A stretch of 64,000 nucleotides of DNA from Lysobacterales bacterium (GTDB taxonomy: Bacteria > Pseudomonadota > Gammaproteobacteria > Xanthomonadales > UBA2363): the NCBI GenBank assembly GCA_019634735.1, contig JAHCAT010000002.1, positions 1 to 64,000 of the forward strand, read 5' to 3'. The position numbers and the translations under genes are program-made. Positions 48,852-58,501 of the stretch are shown in pieces. Position 1 is the stretch's first letter. Every line of letters begins with the position of its first letter. Under the pieces are notes generated by a model. The model saw only the letters and a program-made list of their open reading frames with translations. It searched no databases and had not been told where the DNA came from.

Positions 48852-51043
48852 GGGGCAAGGGCTTCGCCACACCACTGCCCCCGGGGCGTGCGGCGCAGGC
48901 AGGGTGCGGGGCGGGATGGGGCGGCGGTGGCGTAGCGGTGGACACCGGTGGCGGTGCCGGCGTGGATCGCGTCGCTGCCGACTTCCAGGGCGTACACCGC
49001 CGGCAGGATCCGGCCCAGGCGGTGCCAGCCGTCGCCGCCGTCGATGCTGCGGAACACGCCGCCGTCGCCGCCCGCGTACAGGCGGCGCGGGTCGGCGGGA
49101 TCGACACGGAGGACGCGCAACCACGGGCCAGTCGGCAGGGCGCCCGAGGGTTGCCAGGTGGAACCGCCATCCCGACTGGCGAACACGGCGTTCCGGGCCG
49201 GCTCGCCCTCGGTGCCCGCCAGCAGTGCGATCGCCCATACGCTGTCGGGGTCGTGGGGATGCACGGCGACGGCGTACGCGCCCCGCAGACTGCCCTGCGG
49301 CGCCGATGGAATGCCGGTCGATGCGTCCTGCCAGGTGCGTCCGGCATCGTCGCTGCGCAACACGCCGCCCCGCTCCACGCCGGTGTAGGCCATGTAGACA
49401 CGCGTCTGGAGGGAGGGCGCGACGGCCAGCCCCCGGGTCCGGGCCTGGCCGGTGCGCGGCAGCAGACCGTCGATCGTCGCTCCGGTCCAGGACTGGCCGC
49501 CATCGACGCTGCGCGCCACCACGCGGTCTTCGGAGAAGGTGCCGTCCAGGCTGGCGATCAGCACCGCCGGTGCACCGGCCTGCGTGGACGCGGCAAGCCC
49601 GGCGATCTGCACGGTCTGGTCGAGACCGGCGCCGGTCGCCTGCCATTGGCGACCCCCGTCGGTGCTGCGCATCAGGTTCTGGCCGAAATGGGATGTCCAG
49701 GTGCAGGTCTGGCCGAACGATTCCGGGCATCCCGACCCGGCCGCGACCAGGACGCCGCCGCCCTGGCTGGTGGGCGCCAGGGTCAGGCTGCCGACCAGCA
49801 TGGCGTGGGGCGCGCCGGCGGCCGCCGACCATTGCATTCCACCATCCTCGCTGCGGTGCACGGGAACCGGATGCGCGCGGCTGAACTCCTTGCCGGCCGC
49901 CAGGCCGGTGCCGGCCCACAGGCGGCGGCCGTGTTCGGGGTCGAGCAGCAGGGCACTCACCACGGTGCCATGCAGGCCACGGGAGGCGGATGTCCAGCCA
50001 ATCCCGCCGTCGGCGGAGGCCTGGATGCCCTCGATCGAGGCGGCCAGCCAGCGAGCGGGTTGGGAAAAGGCGGCGATGACGCCTCCGGGCAGGCCGGCAC
50101 TGCCGGCCAATGCCTGCCAGCTCTGGCCGCCATCGGTGGACCGGTGCAGGCCCGTCGACTCGCTCGACACCAGGCTGCCGTCCGGTAGCGCGGCAAGTGC
50201 AAAGGCGCCCTCACGCAGCACGCGGTAGGCATTCGGCGTGTGCAGATCACCGTAGCCGTCCACGCGCACGATGCGGCGATGGCTGCGAACGAGCACCTTG
50301 CCTGCGTGCAGTGCAAGGTCGCCGGCGGTGGCATGGGTGGACGGGCCAGGCAAGGCGGTGGCCCCTTCGTGCTCAAGGTGCCTGAGCCAGGGGTTCGGCT
50401 GGGGGTTCGCCTGGCAGCCATGGAAATGCAGGAAGCGCGGCTCGCCGCCCAGGAAGGCCGCTGCGTAGACACGGTCCTGGAAGCCGCGCCTGGGCGGGTC
50501 GAACGGTCCGCAGGTCCTCGGCACCACCCGGTGCTCGCCGCTTGCGCCGGCATCCCCGCTGCGCCATACCCAGGCATCGAGCGCGCCCTGAAGGACGACG
50601 TTCCGGAACACCATGATGTGTCGGGCATCGTGCGGGTCGACCGCGACCGCGGTATAGCCGGCGAGCCAGGCTGCGCCGTGCATGTCGTCGTGTGCGGCCA
50701 GCGCGGTCCAGCTGGCGCCGGCATCGGCGGAGCGCATCACCCCGCTCGAATGGAGCGCCACGATCACATCCGGATCAGCCCCACTGGTGGCGATGTCGGC
50801 GGTCCAGAACAGCCGGTCGTCGACGACGATCGGCAGGTGGCGCCAGGTGTCGCCGCGATCGTCGCTGCGGTACACCATGCCATTGCCGCCCAGGGCGTAC
50901 ACCCGGCTTCCAAGCGGATCGGGAATGTTCACCTCGGCCACCTGGCCGCCCTCCGGACCGGTCGCCTGCCAGTCCTGGCATGCCGCTTCGGGCAGCCAGC
51001 AGGCAAGAAGCAGCGTCAGGAGCGATCGCATCAGCCAGGACAT
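48848..51043 (-). CDS. secreted Asp-box protein, paralogue B
   Basis: 731 residues from MSWLMRSLLTLLLACWLPEAAC, a signal peptide. The mature start QDWQATGPEGG and repeated Asp boxes (RSDDRGDTWRHL, RSTDGGQSWQAL, RSVDGGQSWTGA) resemble paralogue A along the length, and the tail PCLRRTPRGQWCGEALAP is nearly the same. The two cysteines of the tail could form a disulfide or an anchoring signal. First gene of the pair; its TGA overlaps the next start by four bases. Confidence 0.75.
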   Translation of the reverse strand: MSWLMRSLLTLLLACWLPEAACQDWQATGPEGGQVAEVNIPDPLGSRVYALGGNGMVYRSDDRGDTWRHLPIVVDDRLFWTADIATSGADPDVIVALHSSGVMRSADAGASWTALAAHDDMHGAAWLAGYTAVAVDPHDARHIMVFRNVVLQGALDAWVWRSGDAGASGEHRVVPRTCGPFDPPRRGFQDRVYAAAFLGGEPRFLHFHGCQANPQPNPWLRHLEHEGATALPGPSTHATAGDLALHAGKVLVRSHRRIVRVDGYGDLHTPNAYRVLREGAFALAALPDGSLVSSESTGLHRSTDGGQSWQALAGSAGLPGGVIAAFSQPARWLAASIEGIQASADGGIGWTSASRGLHGTVVSALLLDPEHGRRLWAGTGLAAGKEFSRAHPVPVHRSEDGGMQWSAAAGAPHAMLVGSLTLAPTSQGGGVLVAAGSGCPESFGQTCTWTSHFGQNLMRSTDGGRQWQATGAGLDQTVQIAGLAASTQAGAPAVLIASLDGTFSEDRVVARSVDGGQSWTGATIDGLLPRTGQARTRGLAVAPSLQTRVYMAYTGVERGGVLRSDDAGRTWQDASTGIPSAPQGSLRGAYAVAVHPHDPDSVWAIALLAGTEGEPARNAVFASRDGGSTWQPSGALPTGPWLRVLRVDPADPRRLYAGGDGGVFRSIDGGDGWHRLGRILPAVYALEVGSDAIHAGTATGVHRYATAAPSRPAPCLRRTPRGQWCGEALAP

Positions 51044-51125
51044 GGGGCACCGGATTATCCGAAACGCCGCAAAGGGTAACATCGAGACAAGGCCGGGTCG
51101 TGCCGGCCGGCCGGGTCGAGCCCGC

Positions 51126-52130
51126 TCAGGGCGCTGCGACGGGCGGCGCGGCGGCCTCGAAGGTGGCCAGCAGGAAGCGCTCGGCCCAGCTCTCCAGTCG
51201 CCAGTTCTCCAGGAAGCCGCAGTGGCCGCCGGTGCCGACGATGTGCAGGCGGGCGTTGTCGGGCAGACGCAGGGCCTGGAAGTCGGAGACCGGGATGATC
51301 GGATCGTCGGCGCTGGTCAGCACGGTCACCGGCACGGTCAGGCCGGCCAGGCGGTCGTGGGCGATGGAGTAGCCGTCCAGGTAGGCCTCGAGCGAATCGA
51401 ACTCGCTGTAGCGGACGATCAGCTCCCGGGTCATCGCGCGCAGGCGCAGGCCGCGCATCCACGGCCCGAAGTCGTAGAGATCAGGGAAGGCGGCCTGCTT
51501 GAGCGCCAGCGAGCGCCGCCACTTGAGCAGGAAGTACTGCTGGTAGAACCAGGGGGCGCGTTCCATCGCCACCAGCACGTTGGCCGGGTCGATCGCCGGG
51601 CACACCGCAAGGACATGGGCAAGTTCGATACCGGCAGCGGGCGCGCGCAGGGCGACGCGCAGGGCGAAATTGCCGCCAAGCGAGAAGCCGGCCAGCAGCA
51701 GCGGACGGGTCGGCCAGCGCGCGGCGACCGCCCCGACCGCGCCGACCACCTCGTCGATGCGACAGGAATGGAACAGCCCGGGATTGAGATGCTGGCCCTC
51801 GCCGTGGTCGCGGAACTCCAGGCGGAACACGTCGAAGCCCTTGCGCCCCAGCGTCAGGGCGGCATTGCACAGGTAGCTGGACTGGGCGCTGCCCTCCCAG
51901 CCGTGCAGCAGGACCACCAGACCGCGTGCCGGCGTGTCCCCGGGTGCGGTGTTGTGCCAGCCCTGCAGGCGGACGCCGTCGCCGCAGTCCAGGACCACGT
52001 GTTGGGCGCGCCGCTGCAGGTCGGCCAGATCGGCGCCGCGCAGCCAGCGGCGCACGCGGTGGCTGGCCAGCACCGATTGCAGGTGCGGATTGCCCAGCCA
52101 GCGGGCAGGGCGGAAGTCAGCCGTTTCCAC
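51126..52130 (-). CDS. YheT-like alpha/beta hydrolase
   Basis: 334 residues from a GTG start; the start lies 14 bases inside the end of plsC and fits the family N-terminus (FRPARWLGNPHLQSVLAS). The oxyanion block is LLHGWEGS (74-81) and the nucleophile Ser150 is in GFSLGGN; Asp in SADDPIIP and His in TGGHCGF complete the triad. The family (COG0429) contains esterases of uncertain substrate. It is coupled to plsC by overlap, suggesting a lipid link (inference). Confidence 0.88.
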   Translation of the reverse strand: METADFRPARWLGNPHLQSVLASHRVRRWLRGADLADLQRRAQHVVLDCGDGVRLQGWHNTAPGDTPARGLVVLLHGWEGSAQSSYLCNAALTLGRKGFDVFRLEFRDHGEGQHLNPGLFHSCRIDEVVGAVGAVAARWPTRPLLLAGFSLGGNFALRVALRAPAAGIELAHVLAVCPAIDPANVLVAMERAPWFYQQYFLLKWRRSLALKQAAFPDLYDFGPWMRGLRLRAMTRELIVRYSEFDSLEAYLDGYSIAHDRLAGLTVPVTVLTSADDPIIPVSDFQALRLPDNARLHIVGTGGHCGFLENWRLESWAERFLLATFEAAAPPVAAP

Positions 52131-52941
52131 GGCCGTCGCCCGGGTCGCCGTAGAGCGCCGCCGCGATGCGTGCGCGGGACTCTTCGGCCAGCCGGCGGCG
52201 GCCGTCGCCGGCATCGGCGGCGGACAGCACCGGCAGGAAGTGGATCTCGGCATCCATGGCGCGCTGCCCGAGCAGGCGCAGCGCATTGGGCAGGAATTTC
52301 TCGCCCGGCTGGAACGGCACCGACAGGTCCATGCGGCCGTCGCGGCCATAGCGCAGGGCCACCGGCTGCACCGGCACGCCGGTGTCCAGGGCCACCTGGA
52401 AGATGCGGGCGTGGAAGGCCCGGACATGGTCGCCCCGGCCCGTTCCGCCTTCCGGAAACACGACCACCGACTGGCCGGTGGCCAGGCGCTGGCGCATCAC
52501 GTCCATGACCCGTGCCAGCGAGGCGGTGTCGCCGCGCTGGTGGAAGATGGTGCCGGCCTGGGCGGCCAGCCAGCCGACCAGCGGCCAGCGGGCGATCTCG
52601 GCCTTGGCCACGAAGCTGGCGCCGCGCACCGCGTGCAGGGTCTCGATGTCCAGCCAGGATACGTGGTTGGCCACGAACAGCACCGGGTCGGCCTGGGCCT
52701 GCCCGAACACCCGGGTGCGGAAGCCGAACAGCCGCAGCATCGAGCGCGACCACAGGTGCACCAGCGGTTCCCACCAGGCCAGAGGCAGCAGGCCGCGCTT
52801 GCCGGTGACCGGATTGGACACCACCAGGGTGAGCAGCAGGCCGACGACGATCAGCAGGACCAGCAGCGGCAGCCGCAGCAGGAACCGGAAGGGCCGCAAC
52901 AGGTCGGGCAGGCGTGTGCGGCCAGGGGCAAGGGCATCCAT
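52117..52941 (-). CDS. plsC: 1-acyl-sn-glycerol-3-phosphate acyltransferase-like protein
   Basis: 274 residues. A hydrophobic segment (23-43) precedes the acyltransferase domain with NHVSWLD (His93-x4-Asp98) and the substrate block FPEGGTG (162-168). PlsC adds the second acyl chain to lysophosphatidate at the inner membrane. A different acceptor (for example an ornithine lipid) cannot be ruled out. The gene is followed, with overlap, by the YheT-like hydrolase. Confidence 0.85.
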   Translation of the reverse strand: MDALAPGRTRLPDLLRPFRFLLRLPLLVLLIVVGLLLTLVVSNPVTGKRGLLPLAWWEPLVHLWSRSMLRLFGFRTRVFGQAQADPVLFVANHVSWLDIETLHAVRGASFVAKAEIARWPLVGWLAAQAGTIFHQRGDTASLARVMDVMRQRLATGQSVVVFPEGGTGRGDHVRAFHARIFQVALDTGVPVQPVALRYGRDGRMDLSVPFQPGEKFLPNALRLLGQRAMDAEIHFLPVLSAADAGDGRRRLAEESRARIAAALYGDPGDGRGNG

Positions 52942-53056
52942 AGGCGGTCTACTCTACCGCAATGCAACATCGGTTCCCGGGCCGCGCGCGCCCCGCTGCC
53001 TGCCATTCATGCCGCTGCAGCTACCCTGCACCGGTCTGGCAGGAAGGAGACCCGCC

Positions 53057-53623
53057 GTGAGCCTGCGTACCGTCCTGCTGGTGCTGCTGTCCCTGGCTGC
53101 CGCGGAGGCTTCCGCCATGCGCTGCGGCAACCGCGTGGTGACCACCGGCGACCGCGATTTCCAGGTGCGTGAGCGCTGCGGCGAACCGTTCTACGTCGGC
53201 AGCTACAGCGAGCTCGAGGTGCGTGGCCAGTACGGGCCGTTGGAGCAGCGCGTCGAGCGCGTCTTCGAGGAGTGGTACTACAACTTCGGTCCGCGCAGCC
53301 TGGTGCGCCGGCTGCTGTTCGCCGATGGTCGCCTGGTGCGGCTGGACACCGCAGGCTACGGCAGCCACTCGGTCGGCGACGCCTGCAGCGACGCCGCCCT
53401 GCGCCCGGGCCTGACGCCGGGCGAGGTGTTCCTGCGCTGCGGGTCCCCCGAGGGGCGCAGCCACCGCTACGAAGACACGGTGCTGCGCGACGGTGCCGGC
53501 AATGCCCTGATCCGGCCGGCGCGGCGGGAGGAGTGGCGGTACCGCCTGCCCGGCTCACGCTTTATGCGCCTGGCGGTGTTCGTCGACGGGCGGTTGCAGC
53601 AGGTCGACCGGGTGCCGCGATGA
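53057..53623 (+). CDS. exported DUF2845-like protein
   Basis: 188 residues from GTG, with AAGGAG seven bases upstream; the first residues VSLRTVLLVLLSLAAAEASA form a signal peptide. The mature protein has two related units: RCGNRVVTTGDRDFQVRERCGEP type, here noted as FQVRERCGEP, and VFLRCGSPEGRSHRYEDTV. This twofold CGxP pattern matches DUF2845 as I recall it. Four cysteines probably pair in the periplasm. Function unknown. Confidence 0.75.
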   Translation: MSLRTVLLVLLSLAAAEASAMRCGNRVVTTGDRDFQVRERCGEPFYVGSYSELEVRGQYGPLEQRVERVFEEWYYNFGPRSLVRRLLFADGRLVRLDTAGYGSHSVGDACSDAALRPGLTPGEVFLRCGSPEGRSHRYEDTVLRDGAGNALIRPARREEWRYRLPGSRFMRLAVFVDGRLQQVDRVPR

Positions 53624-53726
53624 GCCGGTAGCCCGGTCCCCGGCGCGGCTGCTCCCGCAGCCGTGCCGGTTCGGTTTCCGTGGCCGCCGTGCGACCATGC
53701 CGTCCTCACGCAGGGGGCGGCGCACC

Positions 53727-55124
53727 ATGGCGGACAGCACACCGGAATCCGATCGGTCGGGGCGGGGCGACGCGGAAGGTGCGGCGTCAGCGCCGCGGAT
53801 CGCCTTCGAACGCCTGCGCGAGCGCACCGACGAGCTGGAGCTGATCATCTCCGGCCTGATCGCCTTCGCGCTGCTGGCGGTGCCGTCGCGGCTGTTCGAG
53901 GCCTGGGCGCAGGCCGACGTGCACGCCGGAAGCTTCGGCCAGTTCGTGCTGATGTTCGGCTACATGATCGGTGCTGGCCTGTGCTACACCCTGGCCGGTG
54001 CCTTCATCGTGCACCTGGCGGTGCGCGGCTACTGGGTGGGCCTGATCGGACTGAAGGCCTGCTTTCCCGAGGGCATCCGCTGGGAGCGCATCGGGACCCT
54101 GGGCCCGATCGCGCGCGATTACTACCGCGCCCGGCTGCCCGACCTGATGTCCGCCATCGACCGCGCCGACCGTGCCGCCTCGGTGCTGTTCGCGATGGTC
54201 ACCCTGATCGGCCTGCTGATCCTGTGGTCGGGCGTGGCGCTGATCGCGGTGCTCGGGCTGGCCTGGCTGTTCGGCCTGGCCAGCGGCGCGGGCGAATCCA
54301 CCGCCCTGCTGGTGGCGTTCGGCCTCTACGTACTGGTGATGAGCGCGGTGACGGTCAGCGCCCTGGTCGACGCGGTGCTGGTGCGGCGCCGCCCGGCGCT
54401 GGCGCAGCTGCCCTGGCTGCGGCGCCTGGTCGAGCGCCTGCTGGCCTTCTACGGCTGGCTGCTGCCGCAGCGCCTGATCCTGCCGGTTCAGCTCACCCTG
54501 CACAGCAACACCTCGGGGCGGGCCTTCGTGGCCGCGCTGTTCGTCATCATGTTCGTAGCGTCCCTGGTCGGCATCGGCCATGTCGTCGGCTCGCGCGCCT
54601 TTACCGTGATCGGCGCCTACGAGGCGATCGACACCGACGCGGTCGAGCACGGCATGGCCAGCGCCCACTACGAGGACCAGCGCGGTCCGGGCGACCGCCT
54701 GCTGCGCTGGCCGATGATCCCCTCCGACCAGGTCGGCCGGGCGCATCTGCGCCTGTTCATCCCGCACCTGCCGGCGCGCGACAACCCGTTGCTGGCCAGT
54801 CGTTGCCCGGCGCCGACCGGCGACGACGCCGGCGCCGGCGCCGCACGCACCGCGCGGCTGGCCTGCCTGGCCGGCCTGTGGACCGTGACCCTGGACGGTG
54901 CCCCGGTCGACCTCGGGACCTTCCTGCCCGCCGAGCGCCGCGACCTCGGCCTGCGCGGCCTGCAGGGCTACCTGTCGATGGCCGGGCTGGCGCCGGGCCG
55001 GCACGACCTGCGCCTGGTCTGGAACGCCGGGGCCGGGACAACGGGGGCATCGCGCGAGCGCAGTTTCCTGATTCCCTTCTGGCTGTCGCCCGGCTACGAC
55101 ATCGGGCGCGACGAGGCGCCCTGA
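53727..55124 (+). CDS. membrane protein of unknown function
   Basis: 465 residues from MADSTPESDR, preferred over an ATG ten codons upstream because of a G-rich site before it. Five membrane segments lie at about 40-60, 75-98, 155-190, 195-220 and 262-284. After the last is a soluble C-terminal domain of about 180 residues, likely periplasmic. No known family recognised. It lies alone, convergent with rep. Confidence 0.6.
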   Translation: MADSTPESDRSGRGDAEGAASAPRIAFERLRERTDELELIISGLIAFALLAVPSRLFEAWAQADVHAGSFGQFVLMFGYMIGAGLCYTLAGAFIVHLAVRGYWVGLIGLKACFPEGIRWERIGTLGPIARDYYRARLPDLMSAIDRADRAASVLFAMVTLIGLLILWSGVALIAVLGLAWLFGLASGAGESTALLVAFGLYVLVMSAVTVSALVDAVLVRRRPALAQLPWLRRLVERLLAFYGWLLPQRLILPVQLTLHSNTSGRAFVAALFVIMFVASLVGIGHVVGSRAFTVIGAYEAIDTDAVEHGMASAHYEDQRGPGDRLLRWPMIPSDQVGRAHLRLFIPHLPARDNPLLASRCPAPTGDDAGAGAARTARLACLAGLWTVTLDGAPVDLGTFLPAERRDLGLRGLQGYLSMAGLAPGRHDLRLVWNAGAGTTGASRERSFLIPFWLSPGYDIGRDEAP

Positions 55125-55215
55125 GCGGCCCCGGCGTATCCGCGCGACGCCGGGCGCGGGCGACCCGCAGGCCCCTGGCTGGATTTCCGGTCGCCGCTTC
55201 CTGGCCGGCGGCGGC

Positions 55216-57192
55216 TCAGTCGCCGAGCAGGGCCGCCAGACGGTCCAGGTGGTTTCGCGCAAGCTGCCGGGAGTGGACGGCATCGCGGTCCGGATCCTCG
55301 CCTTCGCGATGCAGTTCCGCGGCCGGCAGCTCGTCCAGGAAGCGGCTGGGCGTGCAGGCCTCGATGCTGCCGTAGCGGCGCCGGCGCAACGAATGGCTCA
55401 GCAGCAGCCACTCCTTGGCCCGGGTCAGGGCGACGTAGAACAGCCGGCGCTCCTCGTCGACGCGGCCCTCGTCCTGGGCGGCGTCGTGCGGGAAGGTGCC
55501 GTCCTCCAGGCCGACGATGGCGACGTTGCGGAATTCCAGGCCCTTGGCCGAATGCACGGTCATCAGGCGGACCGCGTCCTGGTCGGCCTGGTCGCGCTCG
55601 CTGAGCAGGCTGACCGCCTGGGTGAGCTCGGCCAGGCCGCCGCGGCCGTGGCGCGCGAAGCCGGCCAGGATCTGGCGCAGGGCGTCGAGGTTGCGCAGCC
55701 GGCGTTGCCGCTGGTCCGGGTTCTTGTCGCTGCGCTCGATGTGCCCGGCATAGTCGACCTCCTCGAGGATCCGCGCCAGCAGGCTGTCGGCCGGTTCGCT
55801 GGCGGCCCGCCTTCGCCACTGGCCGAGCTGCTGCTCGAACGCCGCCAGCCCCGCCGAGGCGCGCGCCGGCAGGGCCGCCAGCGCGGCGTCCTGGCCGGCG
55901 GTCTGGGCCAGCGAGAGGTTCACGCGGCCGGCCAGCTCGCCGAGCCGCTCCAGGGTGGTGGCGCCGATCTCCCGGCGCGGCACGTTGACGATGCGCAGGA
56001 AGGCGCCATCGTCGCTGGGGTTGGCGACCAGGCGCAGGTAGGCCAGCGCGTCCTTGACCTCGGCGCAGTCGAACAGCGAGTCGCCGCCGGCGATCTGGTA
56101 GGGGATGGCGGCCAGGCGCAGCGCCTGCTCGAGGGCGCGCGCCTGGTGGTTGCCCCGGTACAGCACCGCGCAGTCGCTCCAGCGGCAGCCACTGGACTGC
56201 CGACGGCCGACCAGTTCGGCGACCACGCGCTGGGCCTCGTGCTCGTTGTCGCGGCAGGCCAGCACGCGGATCGGCGGGCCGTCCGGCAGGGCGCTCCACA
56301 GCGTCTTCGGGTGCGGCCTGGGGTTGTTGGCGATCAGCGCGTTGGCGGCGCGCAGGATGCGGCCGGCGCAGCGGTAGTTCTGTTCCAGCTTGACGATGCG
56401 CAGGGCCGGCCAGTCCTGCGCCAGGCGCGCCAGGTTGGCCGGGTCGGCGCCGCGCCAGGCGTAGATCGACTGGTCGTCGTCGCCGACCGCGGTGAACGCG
56501 CCGCGCTCGCCGGCCAGCGCCTTGAGCAGGCGGTACTGCGCGCCGTTGGTGTCCTGGTACTCGTCGACCATCAGGTAGCGCCAGCGCCGCTGCCAGCGGC
56601 CGCGCAGGCCGTCGTCCGACTCCAGCGCCGCCAGCGGCAGGCGGATCAGGTCGTCGAAATCGACCGCGTTCCAGGCGGTCATGCGCTTCTGGTAGGCGGC
56701 GTACAGCTCGGCGGCCTGCAGCTCGCGCGGGCTGGCCACCGCCTGCAGGGCCTGCGCCGGGTCCATGCCAGCGTTCTTGAGCGTCGAGACGGTCTGGCGC
56801 AGCCAGTACAGGTTGTCCGGGCTGATCCCGGCCGGCGCCAGTTCCTTCAGCGCCTTCAGGCTGTCGTCGGCGTCGAGCACGGTGAAGCCCGGGCGCAGCC
56901 CGGCGAAGCGCGCCTCGGCCTGCAGCAGGCGCAGGCCCAGGGCATGGAAGGTGCTGATGGTCAGCGCCTCGGCGTCGCCGCGCAGGCGCGCCGCGGCGCG
57001 CTCGCGCATCTCGCGGGCGGCCTTGTTGGTGAAGGTGATCGCCAGCAGCTCGCCGGGCGGGAAGCCGCGCGCGACCAGCCAGGCCAGCTTCTCGGTGACC
57101 ACCCGGGTCTTGCCGGAGCCGGCGCCGGCCAGGACCAGCAGGGGGCCGTCGAGGTGCTCGACGGCGGCGCGTTGGGCGGGATTGAGCGACAT
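55216..57192 (-). CDS. rep: ATP-dependent DNA helicase Rep
   Basis: 658 residues of superfamily 1A. Walker A AGAGSGKT (22-29), TFTNKAAREM, DEYQDTN, GDDDQSIYAWRGA, QNYR and VALTRAKEWL mark all helicase motifs. Length and the YxxRMTAWNAVDFDDLI block fit Rep over UvrD (about 720). Rep is a 3'-5' helicase that removes proteins ahead of replication forks. Transcribed alone, 58 bp after the QEGLA gene on the same strand. Confidence 0.92.
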   Translation of the reverse strand: MSLNPAQRAAVEHLDGPLLVLAGAGSGKTRVVTEKLAWLVARGFPPGELLAITFTNKAAREMRERAAARLRGDAEALTISTFHALGLRLLQAEARFAGLRPGFTVLDADDSLKALKELAPAGISPDNLYWLRQTVSTLKNAGMDPAQALQAVASPRELQAAELYAAYQKRMTAWNAVDFDDLIRLPLAALESDDGLRGRWQRRWRYLMVDEYQDTNGAQYRLLKALAGERGAFTAVGDDDQSIYAWRGADPANLARLAQDWPALRIVKLEQNYRCAGRILRAANALIANNPRPHPKTLWSALPDGPPIRVLACRDNEHEAQRVVAELVGRRQSSGCRWSDCAVLYRGNHQARALEQALRLAAIPYQIAGGDSLFDCAEVKDALAYLRLVANPSDDGAFLRIVNVPRREIGATTLERLGELAGRVNLSLAQTAGQDAALAALPARASAGLAAFEQQLGQWRRRAASEPADSLLARILEEVDYAGHIERSDKNPDQRQRRLRNLDALRQILAGFARHGRGGLAELTQAVSLLSERDQADQDAVRLMTVHSAKGLEFRNVAIVGLEDGTFPHDAAQDEGRVDEERRLFYVALTRAKEWLLLSHSLRRRRYGSIEACTPSRFLDELPAAELHREGEDPDRDAVHSRQLARNHLDRLAALLGD

Positions 57193-57250
57193 CGTGCGGG
57201 GGTCGGGCGGGCGGCAATGATCGCACGGCGCCGGCCCCGGCCTTCGGGGT

Positions 57251-58501
57251 TCAGACCCCGACCACGATGTCCTCGGCGGCCAGGGCGTCCAGCCGGATGC
57301 GGTTGGCGAACAGCGAGAACGCCAGCAGGCCGGCCAGGTTGCCGGTGCGCTCGGCCCAGTGCGGCAGGTAGGTCGGCGCCGCGATCCAGCCGGACTCGAA
57401 CAGCGGCTGCAGCGCCAGCACGTCCTGCAGGGCCAGCTTGCCGGCGAACAGCCAGTGCAGCAGGTTCAGGCGCCGGTGCTTGAGCGCCCAGCGGAAGAAC
57501 GTGTGCACCGACAGCAGTCCGTGCAGGTAGACGGTGTCCTTGCAGAAGGCGCTGCCACCGGTCACCGGTACGCCGCGGAACACCCGCATCGCCGAGGCGA
57601 AGCTGTCGGTCGCGCCCTGGCCGGCGTCGCGGAAGAAGCGGAAGGTCTCGACGAAGTCGGCCCCGCCCTGGACCCGCTGGATCGCCAGGATGCGCAGCGA
57701 GATCCGCTTCATGCGCCGGATGTCGATGCAGCCGGTGATCTGCTCGGCGAAGGTCGCCAGTCCTTCCTGGGTGGCGGTGACCCGTGGCGAGGTCTGGCCC
57801 AGGCTCTTCAGGTGCGGCTGCTCGCGGCCGTTGATGGCGGTCAGCGTGTGCACCAGCACCTCGTGCTCGAACAGCTGGCGCTGGTCGGCTGCCGAGAACC
57901 GGCTGCCCGAGCGCAGGCGGATCCGCGCCGGGCCGGCGGCGGCCTTGGCGACCAGGTCGGGATCGAGCACCACCTCGACCCGGTGCCGGTCGAAGACCTG
58001 GTCGACCTGGGCCTGCAGGGCATCGCGCACCTGCCCGGCCGGGATCACCGCCTGGCTGTCGGCATCGTCCAGCTCGGCATCGAGCTCGTCGGCCAGCACG
58101 GTGAACAGGCCGGCGGCATCGACGTTGGTCCAGTCGCTGCCGGGCAGGGCCTCGCCCGGGGTGCCGTACAGCCGTGCCGACAGGCTACCGACCTGGTGGC
58201 TGCCCAGCGCCTCCATGATCTCGGCGGCCAGGTGCCAGGCGCCTGCGCTGCGCCGCAGGTAGGCGCCGACCGGGTGACCGGGATCGGCGGCACCGGCGAC
58301 CGCATCGAGTTCGCGCCGGGTCTCGGCCAGTTCCAGGCGCGGGTACTCGACCTTCGGCAGCACCGGCTCGCCGCCGCGCCATCCGGCCAGGAAGCCGGCC
58401 TGGACGCTGGCCGGCCAGCTGGCCGCGGCGAGCAGGCGCAACGGCCGGACGGCGGCGACCAGGCGGGCATCGAGGCTGGCCAGGTGGTCGAGGGTGGTCA
58501 C
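57251..58501 (-). CDS. QEGLA-motif protein (DUF1704 family)
   Basis: 416 residues from GTG; the GTGA overlaps the rsgA stop by four bases. Contains HEVLVHTL (213-220), a metalloprotease-like HExxxH pattern, and the naming motif TQEGLATFAEQ (QEGLA at 245-249). The family is annotated as flavohemoglobin expression-modulating QEGLA motif protein and resembles KIAA0895-type tyrosine carboxypeptidases (recalled). So a zinc peptidase is plausible, but the substrate is unknown. Translationally coupled to rsgA. Confidence 0.85.
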   Translation of the reverse strand: MTTLDHLASLDARLVAAVRPLRLLAAASWPASVQAGFLAGWRGGEPVLPKVEYPRLELAETRRELDAVAGAADPGHPVGAYLRRSAGAWHLAAEIMEALGSHQVGSLSARLYGTPGEALPGSDWTNVDAAGLFTVLADELDAELDDADSQAVIPAGQVRDALQAQVDQVFDRHRVEVVLDPDLVAKAAAGPARIRLRSGSRFSAADQRQLFEHEVLVHTLTAINGREQPHLKSLGQTSPRVTATQEGLATFAEQITGCIDIRRMKRISLRILAIQRVQGGADFVETFRFFRDAGQGATDSFASAMRVFRGVPVTGGSAFCKDTVYLHGLLSVHTFFRWALKHRRLNLLHWLFAGKLALQDVLALQPLFESGWIAAPTYLPHWAERTGNLAGLLAFSLFANRIRLDALAAEDIVVGV

